Below, piece after piece: positions 18,211 to 28,876 of a DNA stretch of 64,000 nucleotides. Positions within the stretch are counted from its first letter, which is position 1. Every line of letters starts with the position of its first letter. The translations under genes and the position numbers were made by a program. Source of the DNA: Pararhizobium capsulatum DSM 1112 (GTDB taxonomy: Bacteria > Pseudomonadota > Alphaproteobacteria > Rhizobiales > Rhizobiaceae); the NCBI RefSeq assembly GCF_030814475.1, contig NZ_JAUSVF010000001.1, positions 2,315,001-2,379,000 of the forward strand. The letters run 5' to 3'. Under the pieces are notes generated by a model. That model worked only from the letters and a program-made list of their open reading frames with translations. It had not been told where the DNA came from and did no database searches.

Positions 18211-19401
18211 ATGTCGCAGCAGAGCTTGAAACTTGCCGTTATCGCAGGCGAAGTTTCCGGTGACCTGCTGGGAGCCGATCTCGTGCAAGCCCTGAAGCTG
18301 AAAGTCGAAGGCCGGATCGAGCTTGTCGGTGTGGGTGGTGAGGCGCTTGAAGCCGAGGGCCTGCGTTCTCTTTTCGACTATTCCGAACTCTCAATCATGG
18401 GCATAGCGCAGGTACTGGCGCGGCTGCCGCTTCTTCTTCGCCGCATTAACCAGACAGCGGATGCACTCATCGCCGCCAAGCCGGACGCGCTGCTGATCAT
18501 TGACAGTCCTGATTTTACGCATCGGGTTGCCCGCCGCGTCCGTGAGGCGATGCCGGACCTGCCGATCGTCAATTATGTATGCCCCAGTGTCTGGGCCTGG
18601 AAGGAAGAACGCGCTCCCGCGATGCGTCCCTATGTCGATCATGTGCTTGCGGTCCTGCCGTTCGAACCAGCGGTCATGAAACGGCTGGAAGGGCCACCGA
18701 CAACCTATGTCGGTCACCGGCTTGCAGGCGACAGGAATGTTCTTGCCGTTCGAGCAGCACAGGCCGCCAAGACGGAGGATGCACGGTCGTCGGCGACAGG
18801 CGCGACATGTCTGTTGCTGCCTGGCTCGCGCTCCAGCGAGATCAAGCGCCTGCTGCCAGCCTTTGGCGAGACCCTGCAGACCTTGTTGCAGCGAAACCCG
18901 CACATGCGTTTTCTGCTGCCCACGGTTCCACGGCAGGAGGCTCTCGTCCGCAGCCTGATTGCGGATTGGTCGATCAAGCCCGAGGTCAGCGTGGGGCCGA
19001 CCGCGAAATGGCAGGCTTTTGCCAAAGCTGACGCGGCAATCGCTGCGTCCGGCACCGTCATTCTGGAACTGGGACTTTGCGGCATTCCGGTGATTTCGGC
19101 CTATCGCGCGGACTGGATCGTCAGGCTCATGCACAATCGCATTCGCATATGGACGGCCGCTTTGCCCAACCTGATCGCCGACTATGTCATCGTCCCGGAA
19201 TATCTGAATGAAGCGATACGGGCTGGCGCCCTCGCGCGCTGGATCGAAAGGCTGATGTCGCCGACTGCCGAGCGCAGGGCGATGATGGAGGGCTACCAGA
19301 CTGTCTGGGAGCGCATGCAGACCGAGAGACCGCCCGGCGAGATGGCCGCCGCCATCCTTCTTTCCGTTATCGACCAAAAGCAAAAGCCCGGCCATTTCTG
19401 A
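18211..19401 (+). CDS. lpxB: Lipid-A-disaccharide synthase
   Basis: LpxB (GT19 family) condenses UDP-diacylglucosamine with lipid X. The 396-residue product has KLAVIAGEVSGDLLGADL at the N-terminus, YVCPSVWAWKE and the C-terminal GTVILELGLCGIPVISAYR. The start is placed at the ATG at 18211, with GGGAG seven bases upstream; a TTG two codons earlier overlaps the lpxI stop. Its last codons form one arm of the terminator shared with gltA. Confidence 0.97.
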   Translation: MSQQSLKLAVIAGEVSGDLLGADLVQALKLKVEGRIELVGVGGEALEAEGLRSLFDYSELSIMGIAQVLARLPLLLRRINQTADALIAAKPDALLIIDSPDFTHRVARRVREAMPDLPIVNYVCPSVWAWKEERAPAMRPYVDHVLAVLPFEPAVMKRLEGPPTTYVGHRLAGDRNVLAVRAAQAAKTEDARSSATGATCLLLPGSRSSEIKRLLPAFGETLQTLLQRNPHMRFLLPTVPRQEALVRSLIADWSIKPEVSVGPTAKWQAFAKADAAIAASGTVILELGLCGIPVISAYRADWIVRLMHNRIRIWTAALPNLIADYVIVPEYLNEAIRAGALARWIERLMSPTAERRAMMEGYQTVWERMQTERPPGEMAAAILLSVIDQKQKPGHF

Positions 19402-19410
19402 CCGGGCTTC
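19385..19410. terminator. Bidirectional terminator between lpxB and gltA
   Basis: A 7-bp perfect stem (AGCCCGG 19385-19391 with CCGGGCT 19402-19408) has a T-rich tail rightward (TCTTCATTT) and, read leftward, TTTGCTTTTG. The lpxB stop codon (19399-19401) lies in the loop, so the hairpin overlaps the coding end. It serves convergent lpxB and gltA. Confidence 0.75.
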
Positions 19411-19431
19411 TTCATTTCAGTGCTTTGGCGC

Positions 19432-20721
<1,290 letters not shown>

Positions 20722-21035
20722 GGGGGATCCTCCGTTTGCCGCAAACTGGCACATAAATATGCCGCATATATTAACGCCGACCATGTGCTATCTGATTTAG
20801 TCACGGCTGCCAAGTTGAACCAAAGGCAAATTGTGCGATGCAAAAATAGGCATGCGGCGACGCAATAATCGCATGTTTTTTCAATGTGTCCAATGCCATA
20901 ATAAAAGCTCTCACGCTCTCGTCATGACGCGACAATTGATGTTTGCTGCTTTTTTGAGCAACTTGTCAAATGGTTGCATCGCCTTGTTTTTGGTTGCATC
21001 ATCATCCGCTAAAACTCCAACCGTAAGGCGGGGGC
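20722..21035. other. Divergent gltA-comEC intergenic region
   Basis: This 314-base region must hold the leftward gltA promoter and the rightward comEC promoter. It is AT-richer than the flanking genes. I see no gene, RNA or terminator in it. The only clear structure is a 10-base direct repeat near comEC (listed separately). Confidence 0.5.
20971..21000 (+). repeat. Direct repeat TGGTTGCATC upstream of comEC
   Basis: TGGTTGCATC occurs exactly at 20971-20980 and 20991-21000, a 20-base period (two helical turns), 36 bases before the comEC start. A 14-base palindrome with the same TTGCA core (ACCGTTGCAACGGT) lies at 21063-21076 inside the coding start. Spacing and position suggest a regulator site, but this is inference. 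Confidence 0.45.
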
Positions 21036-23504
21036 ATGGGGGAGAAAAACGGAACCGAAGTAACCGTTGCAACGGTGGAGCTTCCGTTGCCTGGAAGCAC
21101 GTCATTCGCCGAGCTTCGGCAAGTCGAATCCATTGAAAAATCAGTATCTTCATCGGAACGTTCCCACCGACTTCCGGCCGGTACCTCCGCTCGTCTTCAC
21201 GCTGTCGCAGAGCCCTTAAGATCGAGGTTTACCGCGGCGGTCGAGGTGGAGCGCGCTTTCGGTCATGGCTTCCTGTTTGTTCCCTTAAGCCTTGCTCTTG
21301 GTTGCCTCGCGTGGTTTTCCGCTGCGGGTTCGCCGCAAATGATCAAAGTTGCAGTGCTGCTGTGCATTTTTGGCATGGCGGCCCTCTGGCTGCGCCATTC
21401 TGCAACAGTGTGGAGATTGGTGTTCCTGCATGGATTTTTGTTTCTCGCCGGCATGCTGCTGGCGGCCTGGCAGACGGCCCGCATGGACACGGTCATCCTC
21501 GATACGCCTGTAACCACGACGGTAAGCGGCGTGGTGGCGGGACGCGAAACCACGGACAGGGGGTACTGGCGCTACACTGTGGATGTGACCAAGACGGCCG
21601 ATCCCGAACTCATGCGGCCCCCGGAGCGCGTTACGCTGTTGTCGCGTCAGCAGGAGGCGCCCATTGCGATCGGCGGAGCGCTGACTGGGAAGGCTCGCTT
21701 GTCACCCCCATCCGGTCCGGCCCTGCCGGGGCTTAACGACTTTGCCTTCGACAGCTATTTCAACGGCATTGGGGCGGTGGGCTATTTTTACGGCAAGCCC
21801 GTTTCTGTTGAAGGAACCGAAAGGTCTTCTTCCGCTTTGACGGAGGCCAGCGAGTTCGTTGCCCAGCTGCGCGCGAGTATCGGCACGCGGATACGAGCTG
21901 CGCTTCCGGGCGATGTCGGCGCGCTCGCTGCCGCTCTGGTGACGGGCGAGGAGAGGGCCATTGACCGGAAAACGGTTAAGGATCTGCGGCAGGCGGGCCT
22001 TGCGCATGTGCTTGCCATATCCGGCCTCAACATGGTTCTGGCGGCGGGCACTCTTCTGGTGGGGGTGCGCCTGGCGCTCAGCGTGTTGCCGGGAGTGGCA
22101 CACCGGTTTCCGATCAAGAAGCTGGCCGCGGCCGGCGCTCTGTCGATGGTCTGCTTCTATATCCTGATATCCGGCGGTGCAGTCTCCGCGATGCGTTCGT
22201 GGATCATGATCTCGCTGATGCTGGTGGCCGTCTTCTTCGATCGGCCTGCTATCAGCCTGCGCAATGTCGCACTATCGGCGATCCTCATTCTGGTCATTAC
22301 ACCCTCTGCGGTGACAGGGCCGGGGTTTCAGATGTCCTATGCGGCGACGCTGGGGTTGATAGCCGGCTACCGCTTCTGGCGCGAACGTCCGCAAGAGAAC
22401 GTCTCCTTTTCCGCCGCACCGCTCATCGTCTTGCGGGCTGCGTTCTTCTTCCTGAGCGGTCTTCTGATCAGTTCGTTGATCGGGGGTTTCTCGACGATGA
22501 TCTATTCCGCAGGACATTTTCATCGCCTCGCGGCCTACGGTCTCGTCGGCAACATGCTGGCGATGCCAATCATCAGCGTTCTCGTTATGCCTTTTGCCCT
22601 CGTTGCCATGGTGGTCATGCCGTTTGGCCTGGAGAAGCTTCCGCTTTGGGTAATGGGTCAGGGGCTTGAGTGGATGATCCTGATCTCCAGGATGGTGTCT
22701 TCATGGGGCGGGGAGGCGACCACCGGACGTTTGGCGCCGGCGGGCTTCCTGCTGATTGCGGTGGGCGGAGTGGTCCTGTGCCTTTTGCGCACACGGCTTG
22801 CCTTTTTCGGAGCTCTTCTTGTCGTCGCAGGCCTCGCTGCAATTCTGTTCAATCTGCCGGTTCAGCCCGATGTCGTTATTTCCGAGGATGGCCGACTTGT
22901 CGCCTTGCTTGACGGCAAAGATGTTTCCTTAAATCGTTCACGGCCGCCCGATTTCATTTTTTCGCAGTGGCAGAGGGCATTGCGTCTGTCTGACCCGGTC
23001 CCGCCTGCGATGCGGCCCGAACTCGCCTTGCTGCTTCCTGACGAGCGAGCTTTGAATGCGGAAAGCGGCGGGGGAAGGAAAAGTCAGCGGCAGCCGATCG
23101 ACGCTGCAGCGGCGACAAAAGCTGCGATAAAGCTGCTTTCCGCAGGATCGCCGGGGCGATTTGCCTGTGTCGCCCGGCAATGGTGCGCTGCGACAACACG
23201 ACAGAACTGGCGCATCATCGTCGTCGAGGATGCACGTCTTTCCGGAGCTGCTTGCGATGCTGGCGATCTGGTCATCGTTTCCAGCATGGTCCGGCTTGAA
23301 CGATGCAGATCCGGCGCCCGCCTCGTGACGGCACGCTCCCTCCGGCGTGCGGGCGCCCTGGAACTGTATGCATCTCCAGGTGGAGATGCCGCATCCATCA
23401 GGCTTGTAACCGCGATATTGCCCGAGGAGCTTTCGCGTCCATGGGCGCGACACCGGACCTATGACTGGCGGAGCGATCAGTTTGAAGCGGCAGACTCTCC
23501 CTGA
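21036..23504 (+). CDS. comEC: ComEC/Rec2-family DNA-uptake channel protein
   Basis: ComEC carries single-stranded DNA across the inner membrane during natural transformation. The 822-residue protein has about 75 soluble residues first, then membrane segments, a DUF4131-type periplasmic region (about 150-260) and the Competence domain (LAHVLAISGLNMVLAAGTL, SGGAVSAMRSWIM, GPGFQMSYAATLGLIAGY). The C-terminal 200 residues lie where a metallo-beta-lactamase domain occurs in Gram-positive ComEC, but I find no HxHxDH motif, so no nuclease is expected there. No other competence gene is nearby, so the role in this organism is open. Confidence 0.9.
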   Translation: MGEKNGTEVTVATVELPLPGSTSFAELRQVESIEKSVSSSERSHRLPAGTSARLHAVAEPLRSRFTAAVEVERAFGHGFLFVPLSLALGCLAWFSAAGSPQMIKVAVLLCIFGMAALWLRHSATVWRLVFLHGFLFLAGMLLAAWQTARMDTVILDTPVTTTVSGVVAGRETTDRGYWRYTVDVTKTADPELMRPPERVTLLSRQQEAPIAIGGALTGKARLSPPSGPALPGLNDFAFDSYFNGIGAVGYFYGKPVSVEGTERSSSALTEASEFVAQLRASIGTRIRAALPGDVGALAAALVTGEERAIDRKTVKDLRQAGLAHVLAISGLNMVLAAGTLLVGVRLALSVLPGVAHRFPIKKLAAAGALSMVCFYILISGGAVSAMRSWIMISLMLVAVFFDRPAISLRNVALSAILILVITPSAVTGPGFQMSYAATLGLIAGYRFWRERPQENVSFSAAPLIVLRAAFFFLSGLLISSLIGGFSTMIYSAGHFHRLAAYGLVGNMLAMPIISVLVMPFALVAMVVMPFGLEKLPLWVMGQGLEWMILISRMVSSWGGEATTGRLAPAGFLLIAVGGVVLCLLRTRLAFFGALLVVAGLAAILFNLPVQPDVVISEDGRLVALLDGKDVSLNRSRPPDFIFSQWQRALRLSDPVPPAMRPELALLLPDERALNAESGGGRKSQRQPIDAAAATKAAIKLLSAGSPGRFACVARQWCAATTRQNWRIIVVEDARLSGAACDAGDLVIVSSMVRLERCRSGARLVTARSLRRAGALELYASPGGDAASIRLVTAILPEELSRPWARHRTYDWRSDQFEAADSP

Positions 23505-23720
23505 TCGATTGTTGGCCTGCAGCATTTTTTTGGTCGCAAAATATTCTTGATTAAATAACTCCACAATTCTTGTCATGGCGGCATAGTCGGCGTATGAAGC
23601 CGCGATCAACCCGGACGGGAACGGCTTTCAAGGCCGTCGCAGGGTGTTTCAGCATTGGAAAACGATTTCTCGGAGCACCCGCTGCGGGCGCCGGGACATC
23701 TGATACGGATAGGATCGATT

Positions 23721-24731
23721 ATGCCGAACCGGGTAAAGCCGACAGGGGCGTTGCTGGCAGTTTCGCTGCTGGTTTTCTTAACAAGCCAGACACTCTACGC
23801 ACAGGAAGCTGCGCCCGCGAGGACAACCATAGAGCAGCCGGCACCTGCAACGCAGGAAACCGTGCCTGCTTCCGCGGAAAACCAGCCGGTAATCAACTCG
23901 ACCGTGCAAGCTGCTGCGAATGAGGATAGTGATGCCACCGAGCTTTCGGTTGCCGGCGCTGATGCAGAGAGCGGTGCAAACCCGGTTCTTCCGCACGATC
24001 TTTCGCCACTTGGCATGTTCATGGCGGCCGATATGGTCGTTAAAGGCGTGATGGGGGCTCTGGCGCTTGCCTCGGTCGCGACCTGGGCCATTCTTATCGT
24101 GAAGACTTTTGAGCTAGCTGCTGCCAAGAGCCGGGTGAAGAAAGCTGTTCGCACCCTAAGCGACGCGATTGTGCTGCGGGATATTCAAGAGCGGAAGGCC
24201 ATCAAGGGCGGTCCCGCCGGCCGGATGGTGGCAGCTGCTACCGATGAGTTAAGCAAGTCAGAAGCTGTGATCGACATCGTGCCGCAGCAAGGTGTCAAGG
24301 AGCGCGTCGCTTCGCAGCTCGGCCGGATCGAGGCTGGTGCGGGCAAGAAGATCGCAAGCGGCACCGGCATCCTGGCGACAATCGGCTCCATCTCGCCCTT
24401 CGTCGGTCTTTTCGGCACTGTCTGGGGCATCATGAACTCGTTCATCGGCATCAGCCAGGCGCAGACGACGAACCTCGCCATTGTGGCACCAGGTATCGCG
24501 GAAGCGTTGCTGGCGACAGCGATCGGTCTCGTTGCCGCTATCCCGGCTGTCGTGATCTACAACTATTTCTCCCGCTCCATCAGCGCTTACCGCCTGATGC
24601 TGGCGGATGCGGCCGCGGGTGTCGAGCGGCTGGTCAGCCGCGAGCTCGACTTCCGCCATGCCCGCAAGATTGCGCGAAAGACCGAGGGCCACGGCTCTGC
24701 GTCGGAAGCCACGATAGCGCGGATCGGATAA
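23721..24731 (+). CDS. exbB: TonB-system energiser ExbB
   Basis: ExbB with ExbD forms the proton-driven stator that energises TonB-dependent outer-membrane receptors. The start at 23721 (MPNRVKPTG) follows AGGA; a TTG 22 codons upstream lacks a ribosome site. The 336-residue product has a signal-like N-terminus (to about residue 30, LYAQEAAP), an Ala/Pro/Glu-rich periplasmic extension to about 90, TM1 near 98-130, and TM2/TM3 at about 210-290 (ISPFVGLFGTVWGIMNSF, EALLATAIGLVAAIPAVVIYNY). The N-terminal extension is typical of the alphaproteobacterial subgroup. exbD follows after four bases; the 216 bases after comEC could hold an iron-responsive promoter, but I cannot show a box. Confidence 0.93.
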   Translation: MPNRVKPTGALLAVSLLVFLTSQTLYAQEAAPARTTIEQPAPATQETVPASAENQPVINSTVQAAANEDSDATELSVAGADAESGANPVLPHDLSPLGMFMAADMVVKGVMGALALASVATWAILIVKTFELAAAKSRVKKAVRTLSDAIVLRDIQERKAIKGGPAGRMVAAATDELSKSEAVIDIVPQQGVKERVASQLGRIEAGAGKKIASGTGILATIGSISPFVGLFGTVWGIMNSFIGISQAQTTNLAIVAPGIAEALLATAIGLVAAIPAVVIYNYFSRSISAYRLMLADAAAGVERLVSRELDFRHARKIARKTEGHGSASEATIARIG

Positions 24732-24735
24732 CGCC

Positions 24736-25164
<429 letters not shown>

Positions 25165-25418
25165 CCTGCACGCACCACTCGAAAATCTTTCTCGAAACCC
25201 GTCTGGTCTGTCCGGGCGAGTTTCGTCATTCTGTGCGCCGCACCAAAATCGCTGATATTGCCGGCTTGCTTTTTTGAACGAACTGCATTCCATAGCTTGA
25301 AACCCTTCAGCCACGGATTTATGAGCGTAGCGAATAGACCCGTGCGATGATAGCGGGTCATGTTTTAAGGCGCTACACGGGCGCATTGCCGGTGCAACCG
25401 GCTCACGAGGGCAGGCAA

Positions 25419-26087
25419 ATGGATTTCCAAGCAGCACGCACAAAGATGGTGGACAACCAGATCCGCACGACCGATGTCACGTCGCACACGGTCCTCTCGG
25501 CATTTTTGTCCGTGCCGCGTGAGAGCTTCGTACCTGCCAAGCTCAAGCCGCTGGCCTATATCGATACGGATATTGCGCTGGAAAGCGAGGACGGCGCTCC
25601 GACCGGTCGTTACCTTATGGAGCCGTCGCCGCTGGCCAAGCTGTTGCAGCTGGCTGCGGTGACACCCGAGGATAGCGTCCTCGAGATCGGTTGCGGCACT
25701 GGCTACGTGTCTGCGCTGCTCTCGCAACTTGCGGGCAAGGTTGTTTCTCTCGAAAGCGATCCGTCGCTCGCAACGCAGGCCTCCGCCGCGCTTGACGCCC
25801 TGGGTTGTGCCAACGTTACCGTGGTAAACGGTGATCTTGAAAAGGGACATGCTGCCGGTGCGCCTTATGACCTGATTTTCATCAACGGCGCTGTCGAAGC
25901 CATTCCGGCTTCGATCTTCGATCAGTTGAAGAATGGTGGCCGCCTCGTTGCCGTCGTCGGCTTTGGCAATGCCTCGCAAGCCCGGCTTTATGTTCATGAG
26001 AACGGCAATACATCCGAACGGCTGGGCTTCAACACATCGGTCAGGCCGCTGCCGGGGTTCCGGCTCGCACGCGAATTCGTTTTCTGA
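25419..26087 (+). CDS. Protein-L-isoaspartate O-methyltransferase family protein (first copy)
   Basis: A 222-residue PCMT-family protein that would methylate isoaspartyl residues with SAM. The start is ATG 25419, a few bases after GAGGGCAGG; an in-frame extension upstream is not supported. SAM-binding motif I is LEIGCGTGYVSALLSQLAGKV at about residue 85. The N-terminus MDFQAARTKMVDNQIRTTDV is typical of the rhizobial copy next to tolC. A second, divergent pcm-family gene lies after surE, so one copy may have a different target. Confidence 0.85.
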   Translation: MDFQAARTKMVDNQIRTTDVTSHTVLSAFLSVPRESFVPAKLKPLAYIDTDIALESEDGAPTGRYLMEPSPLAKLLQLAAVTPEDSVLEIGCGTGYVSALLSQLAGKVVSLESDPSLATQASAALDALGCANVTVVNGDLEKGHAAGAPYDLIFINGAVEAIPASIFDQLKNGGRLVAVVGFGNASQARLYVHENGNTSERLGFNTSVRPLPGFRLAREFVF

Positions 26088-26332
26088 TTTCACTGACGCC
26101 TAAACGCTTTTTTTCAAGTGCTGTCCGGCTGCGATCGCGACCGGACACACGGTTATGTTGCCAAAGCGCAACGGAATTCGCGTTTCGTGCGGGAGGAGCC
26201 GGTTCCTGCCTTATCCGCAGTTGTCGCCACTCAAATCCCGGTACAAAGAGCATTAATACCAAGTCTCGATGTCTGCAGGCGAGAGAGTTATTGGCAACCT
26301 CTTAAAGCTGCCTGGTTACCGGAGTACACGGA

Positions 26333-27713
26333 GTGCCGAAACTGCTTCAAGCGTTCTCAGCGGCCGCACTCAGCACCGCGCTCTGGTTTCTTCCTGCCCC
26401 CGCTCTGGCAGAGACAATCACCGGGGCGATGGCCAAAGCTTATGCCAACAATCCCGACCTGAACGCCGCGCGCGCCGGCTTGCTGGGCGACCGACGAGGG
26501 CGTGCCCATTGCGAAGTCTGGCTATCGTCCGCAGGTCGAGGCTTCTTTGACCGGTGTGCAAACGCGCTTCGACCGCCAGTTTGCCCCGCCGATCGACTAT
26601 CATACCGGCACGGCCAGCATCACAATCACCCAGCAGATTTTCGACGGTTTCCAGACATTGAACAATGTACGGGCCGCCGAGGCTGTTGTCTTTTCCAGCC
26701 GCGAGACATTGAAGGCAAACGAGATTTCCATTCTGCTGGCAGCCGCGCAATCCTATGCAAATATTGCCCGCGATCAGGGCATCGTTTCCATTCGCAAGCA
26801 GAATCTCGCCTTTCTCAAGGAACAGGTGAGGGCGGCGACGGCCCGCACCGATCTGGGCGAAGGTACGCGCACCGATGTCAGTCAGGCGGAGGCGGAGCTT
26901 GCGCAGGCGCAATCGCTGCTGTCGAATGCGGTTGCGCAGATGAAGGAAAGCGAAGCAGTCTACGTTCAAATCGTTGGGGATGCCCCGACAGGAATCAAGC
27001 AGGCGGCACCCGCCACCAAGGGCGTCGTGAAGAACCTCGATCAGGCCGTTGCGGCAGGTTTGCGGGATCACCCTTCGATAGCTGCGGCCCAGCATAGTGC
27101 CGATGCCGCCGGCTATCGCGTGAAATCCGCAGAAGGCAGCATGCTGCCGGGTGTTGTTGTTCAGGGCACCCTGTCTCGCAACACCACCGATAATCCGAGC
27201 GGCTTCACCTCCGATTTGGAAAGCAGCTCCGGTTCGATTGTCGCGCGTCTCCAGGTCCCGATCTATCAGGGCGGTGCCGAATACGGCCAGATTCGCCAGG
27301 CGAAGGAGAGGCTGGGCCAGCAGCAGATTCTTGTCGATTCCGCCCGCGCCGAAGTACAGCAGACGATCGTGACGGCCTACGCGCAGCTGGACGCGGCTCT
27401 GGCGATCATTGCATCGAGCAAGGAGCAGGTAGCGGCATCTCGCAGGGCGCTTGCCGGCGTCATGGACGAACTGAAAGTTGGCCAGCGCACGACGCTTGAC
27501 GTTCTCGATGCTCAGCAGAACGTTCTGGTAGCCCAGGAAAGCCTCGTTGCCGCCCAGCGAAATGCCGTTGTCGGAAGCTATGGTCTGCTTGCCGCGATGG
27601 GCCGGCTGACAGTGCAAAGCCAGGGCCTTCAAGTCTCCGAATATCGCGCCGAGGAACACTACGAGGCCGTCAAGGACAAGTGGTTCGGGTTGCGCACTGT
27701 TGACGGCAAGTAA
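26333..27713 (+). pseudogene. tolC: TolC-family outer membrane efflux protein, broken by a single-base frameshift
   Basis: TolC-like channels span the outer membrane and periplasm for efflux and type I secretion. Translation from the GTG at 26333 (GGAG eight bases upstream) gives a signal peptide (PAPALAET) and the usual start of the mature protein, AMAKAYANNPDLNAARAGL, then runs into a wrong frame that stops at 27097. The rest of TolC continues in the +1 frame (VPIAKSGYRPQVEASLTGVQ onward) to 27713. Deleting the T at 26484 restores GLRATDEGVPIAKSG and a 459-residue protein, the usual size. The remainder shows no other damage, so this is a recent mutation or a sequencing error. It sits between pcm and popZ, as usual. 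Confidence 0.9.
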
Positions 27714-27897
27714 TCAGCGAGATGTAGCCTCGTTAGTTTCAGCGATGGCGGCAAAGGTGACGGCGGCAACAAATCTGTGCATGATTCCGGATAGGTGATT
27801 CGCGGGCTTTCGCCCCAAAGCGAACTCGCGATAGAGTTCCTGCAAATGATTTTGCTGCGATGTCCCGGTGATCCGCGACGCAGAAACGGGGAAGAAT

Positions 27898-28692
27898 ATG
27901 GCACAGCCCAATGTAGCGCGTGAACCGTCGATGGATGAGATACTGGCTTCTATCCGCAAGATCATCGAAAGCAATGAACCGGGTCTTCCGGGTTTTCCTG
28001 CCAACGATATCGGTTCGGCATCTTCCTTCCGGCCGATGCATCTGGATGAAGACGATACTCATATCGACGATATCCATCTGACGATCGACGACGATGCTTT
28101 GGCTGCCGAGTTCGACGCGGAAGAGCGTCGCCTGAACAGCGAGCCCGCGACGGTAACGCGCGCAGACACGCCCGCCCGCCCTTCTTCTACGGAACCGGTC
28201 AGCACCTACGAGGTCGCGCCGCCCCAGTCGCTTGCGGATGTTGCAGCGCGGGTTCGTGCGGCGTCCGAACGCAATACGCTGGCCCTGCGTTCAACCGAAG
28301 CCGAGGGCGATCATCGGTTGGCCGCAAGCAGCCCGCTGACGACGGCTCGGCCGCCCCTGTCCGCGCCGTTTGAAAATAACGTTGCAACGCCTGTTAAGGC
28401 AGAGCGCGAACCGGAGCAATTGCAGGTCGCAGCTCCCGTTGTGTCGGCTCCGGCGGTTGAGCCTGAGACGACGGCAATTGTTTCGCCTGAAGTCGGCGCG
28501 CAGGTGGCGCGTTCCTTCGATGATCTCACGCTGGCGCTCGATGCCGGTCCGCGCCGTTCCTTCGATGAAATTGCCCAGGACATGTTGCGCCCGATGCTGC
28601 AGGAGTGGCTGGACGACAATCTGCCGACGCTCGTGGAGCGTCTGGTGCGGGAAGAGATCGAGCGTGTGGCGCGCGGTCCCCGCCGCGGCTGA
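27898..28692 (+). CDS. popZ: Polar organizing protein PopZ-like (DUF2497)
   Basis: PopZ forms polar microdomains that anchor the chromosome origin and cell-cycle factors in alphaproteobacteria. The 264-residue product starts at 27898 (GGGGAAGAAT upstream). It has the conserved N-terminal partner-binding helix (PSMDEILASIRKIIE, about residues 9-24), an acidic/Pro-rich disordered middle, and the conserved C-terminal assembly helices (MLRPMLQEWLDDNLPTLVE, then RLVREEIERVARG). The length is greater than Caulobacter PopZ (177), as in Rhizobiaceae. It is followed by a strong terminator before valS. Confidence 0.87.
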   Translation: MAQPNVAREPSMDEILASIRKIIESNEPGLPGFPANDIGSASSFRPMHLDEDDTHIDDIHLTIDDDALAAEFDAEERRLNSEPATVTRADTPARPSSTEPVSTYEVAPPQSLADVAARVRAASERNTLALRSTEAEGDHRLAASSPLTTARPPLSAPFENNVATPVKAEREPEQLQVAAPVVSAPAVEPETTAIVSPEVGAQVARSFDDLTLALDAGPRRSFDEIAQDMLRPMLQEWLDDNLPTLVERLVREEIERVARGPRRG

Positions 28693-28710
28693 CATTGCCT
28701 CAATCAAAAA

Positions 28711-28752
28711 AATCAGGTGGGGTGGGAAACTGCCCCGCTTGATTTTTTTTTT
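28711..28752 (+). terminator. Rho-independent terminator after popZ
   Basis: A 12-bp stem with two G-U pairs (AATCAGGTGGGG 28711-28722 with CCCCGCTTGATT 28733-28744) runs into ten Ts. It is one of the strongest terminators in the window and isolates popZ from valS. Confidence 0.92.
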
Positions 28753-28876
28753 GGCGGCGTGCCCCATATAGAGTGTGAACGGAGTGGGAGGCCTCGTCCG
28801 GCGCTCTCATGTTGACTTCGCGGCAGCCTTCCGATTTACACAAGCCCAGATAACAACCAGCAAGTTTGGTCTCAGA

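Noticed and set aside
26480..26510. Programmed frameshift in tolC
   Set aside because: The site has no slippery heptamer, pseudoknot or stop codon typical of recoding, and TolC is not known to be recoded; a mutation or sequencing error is simpler.
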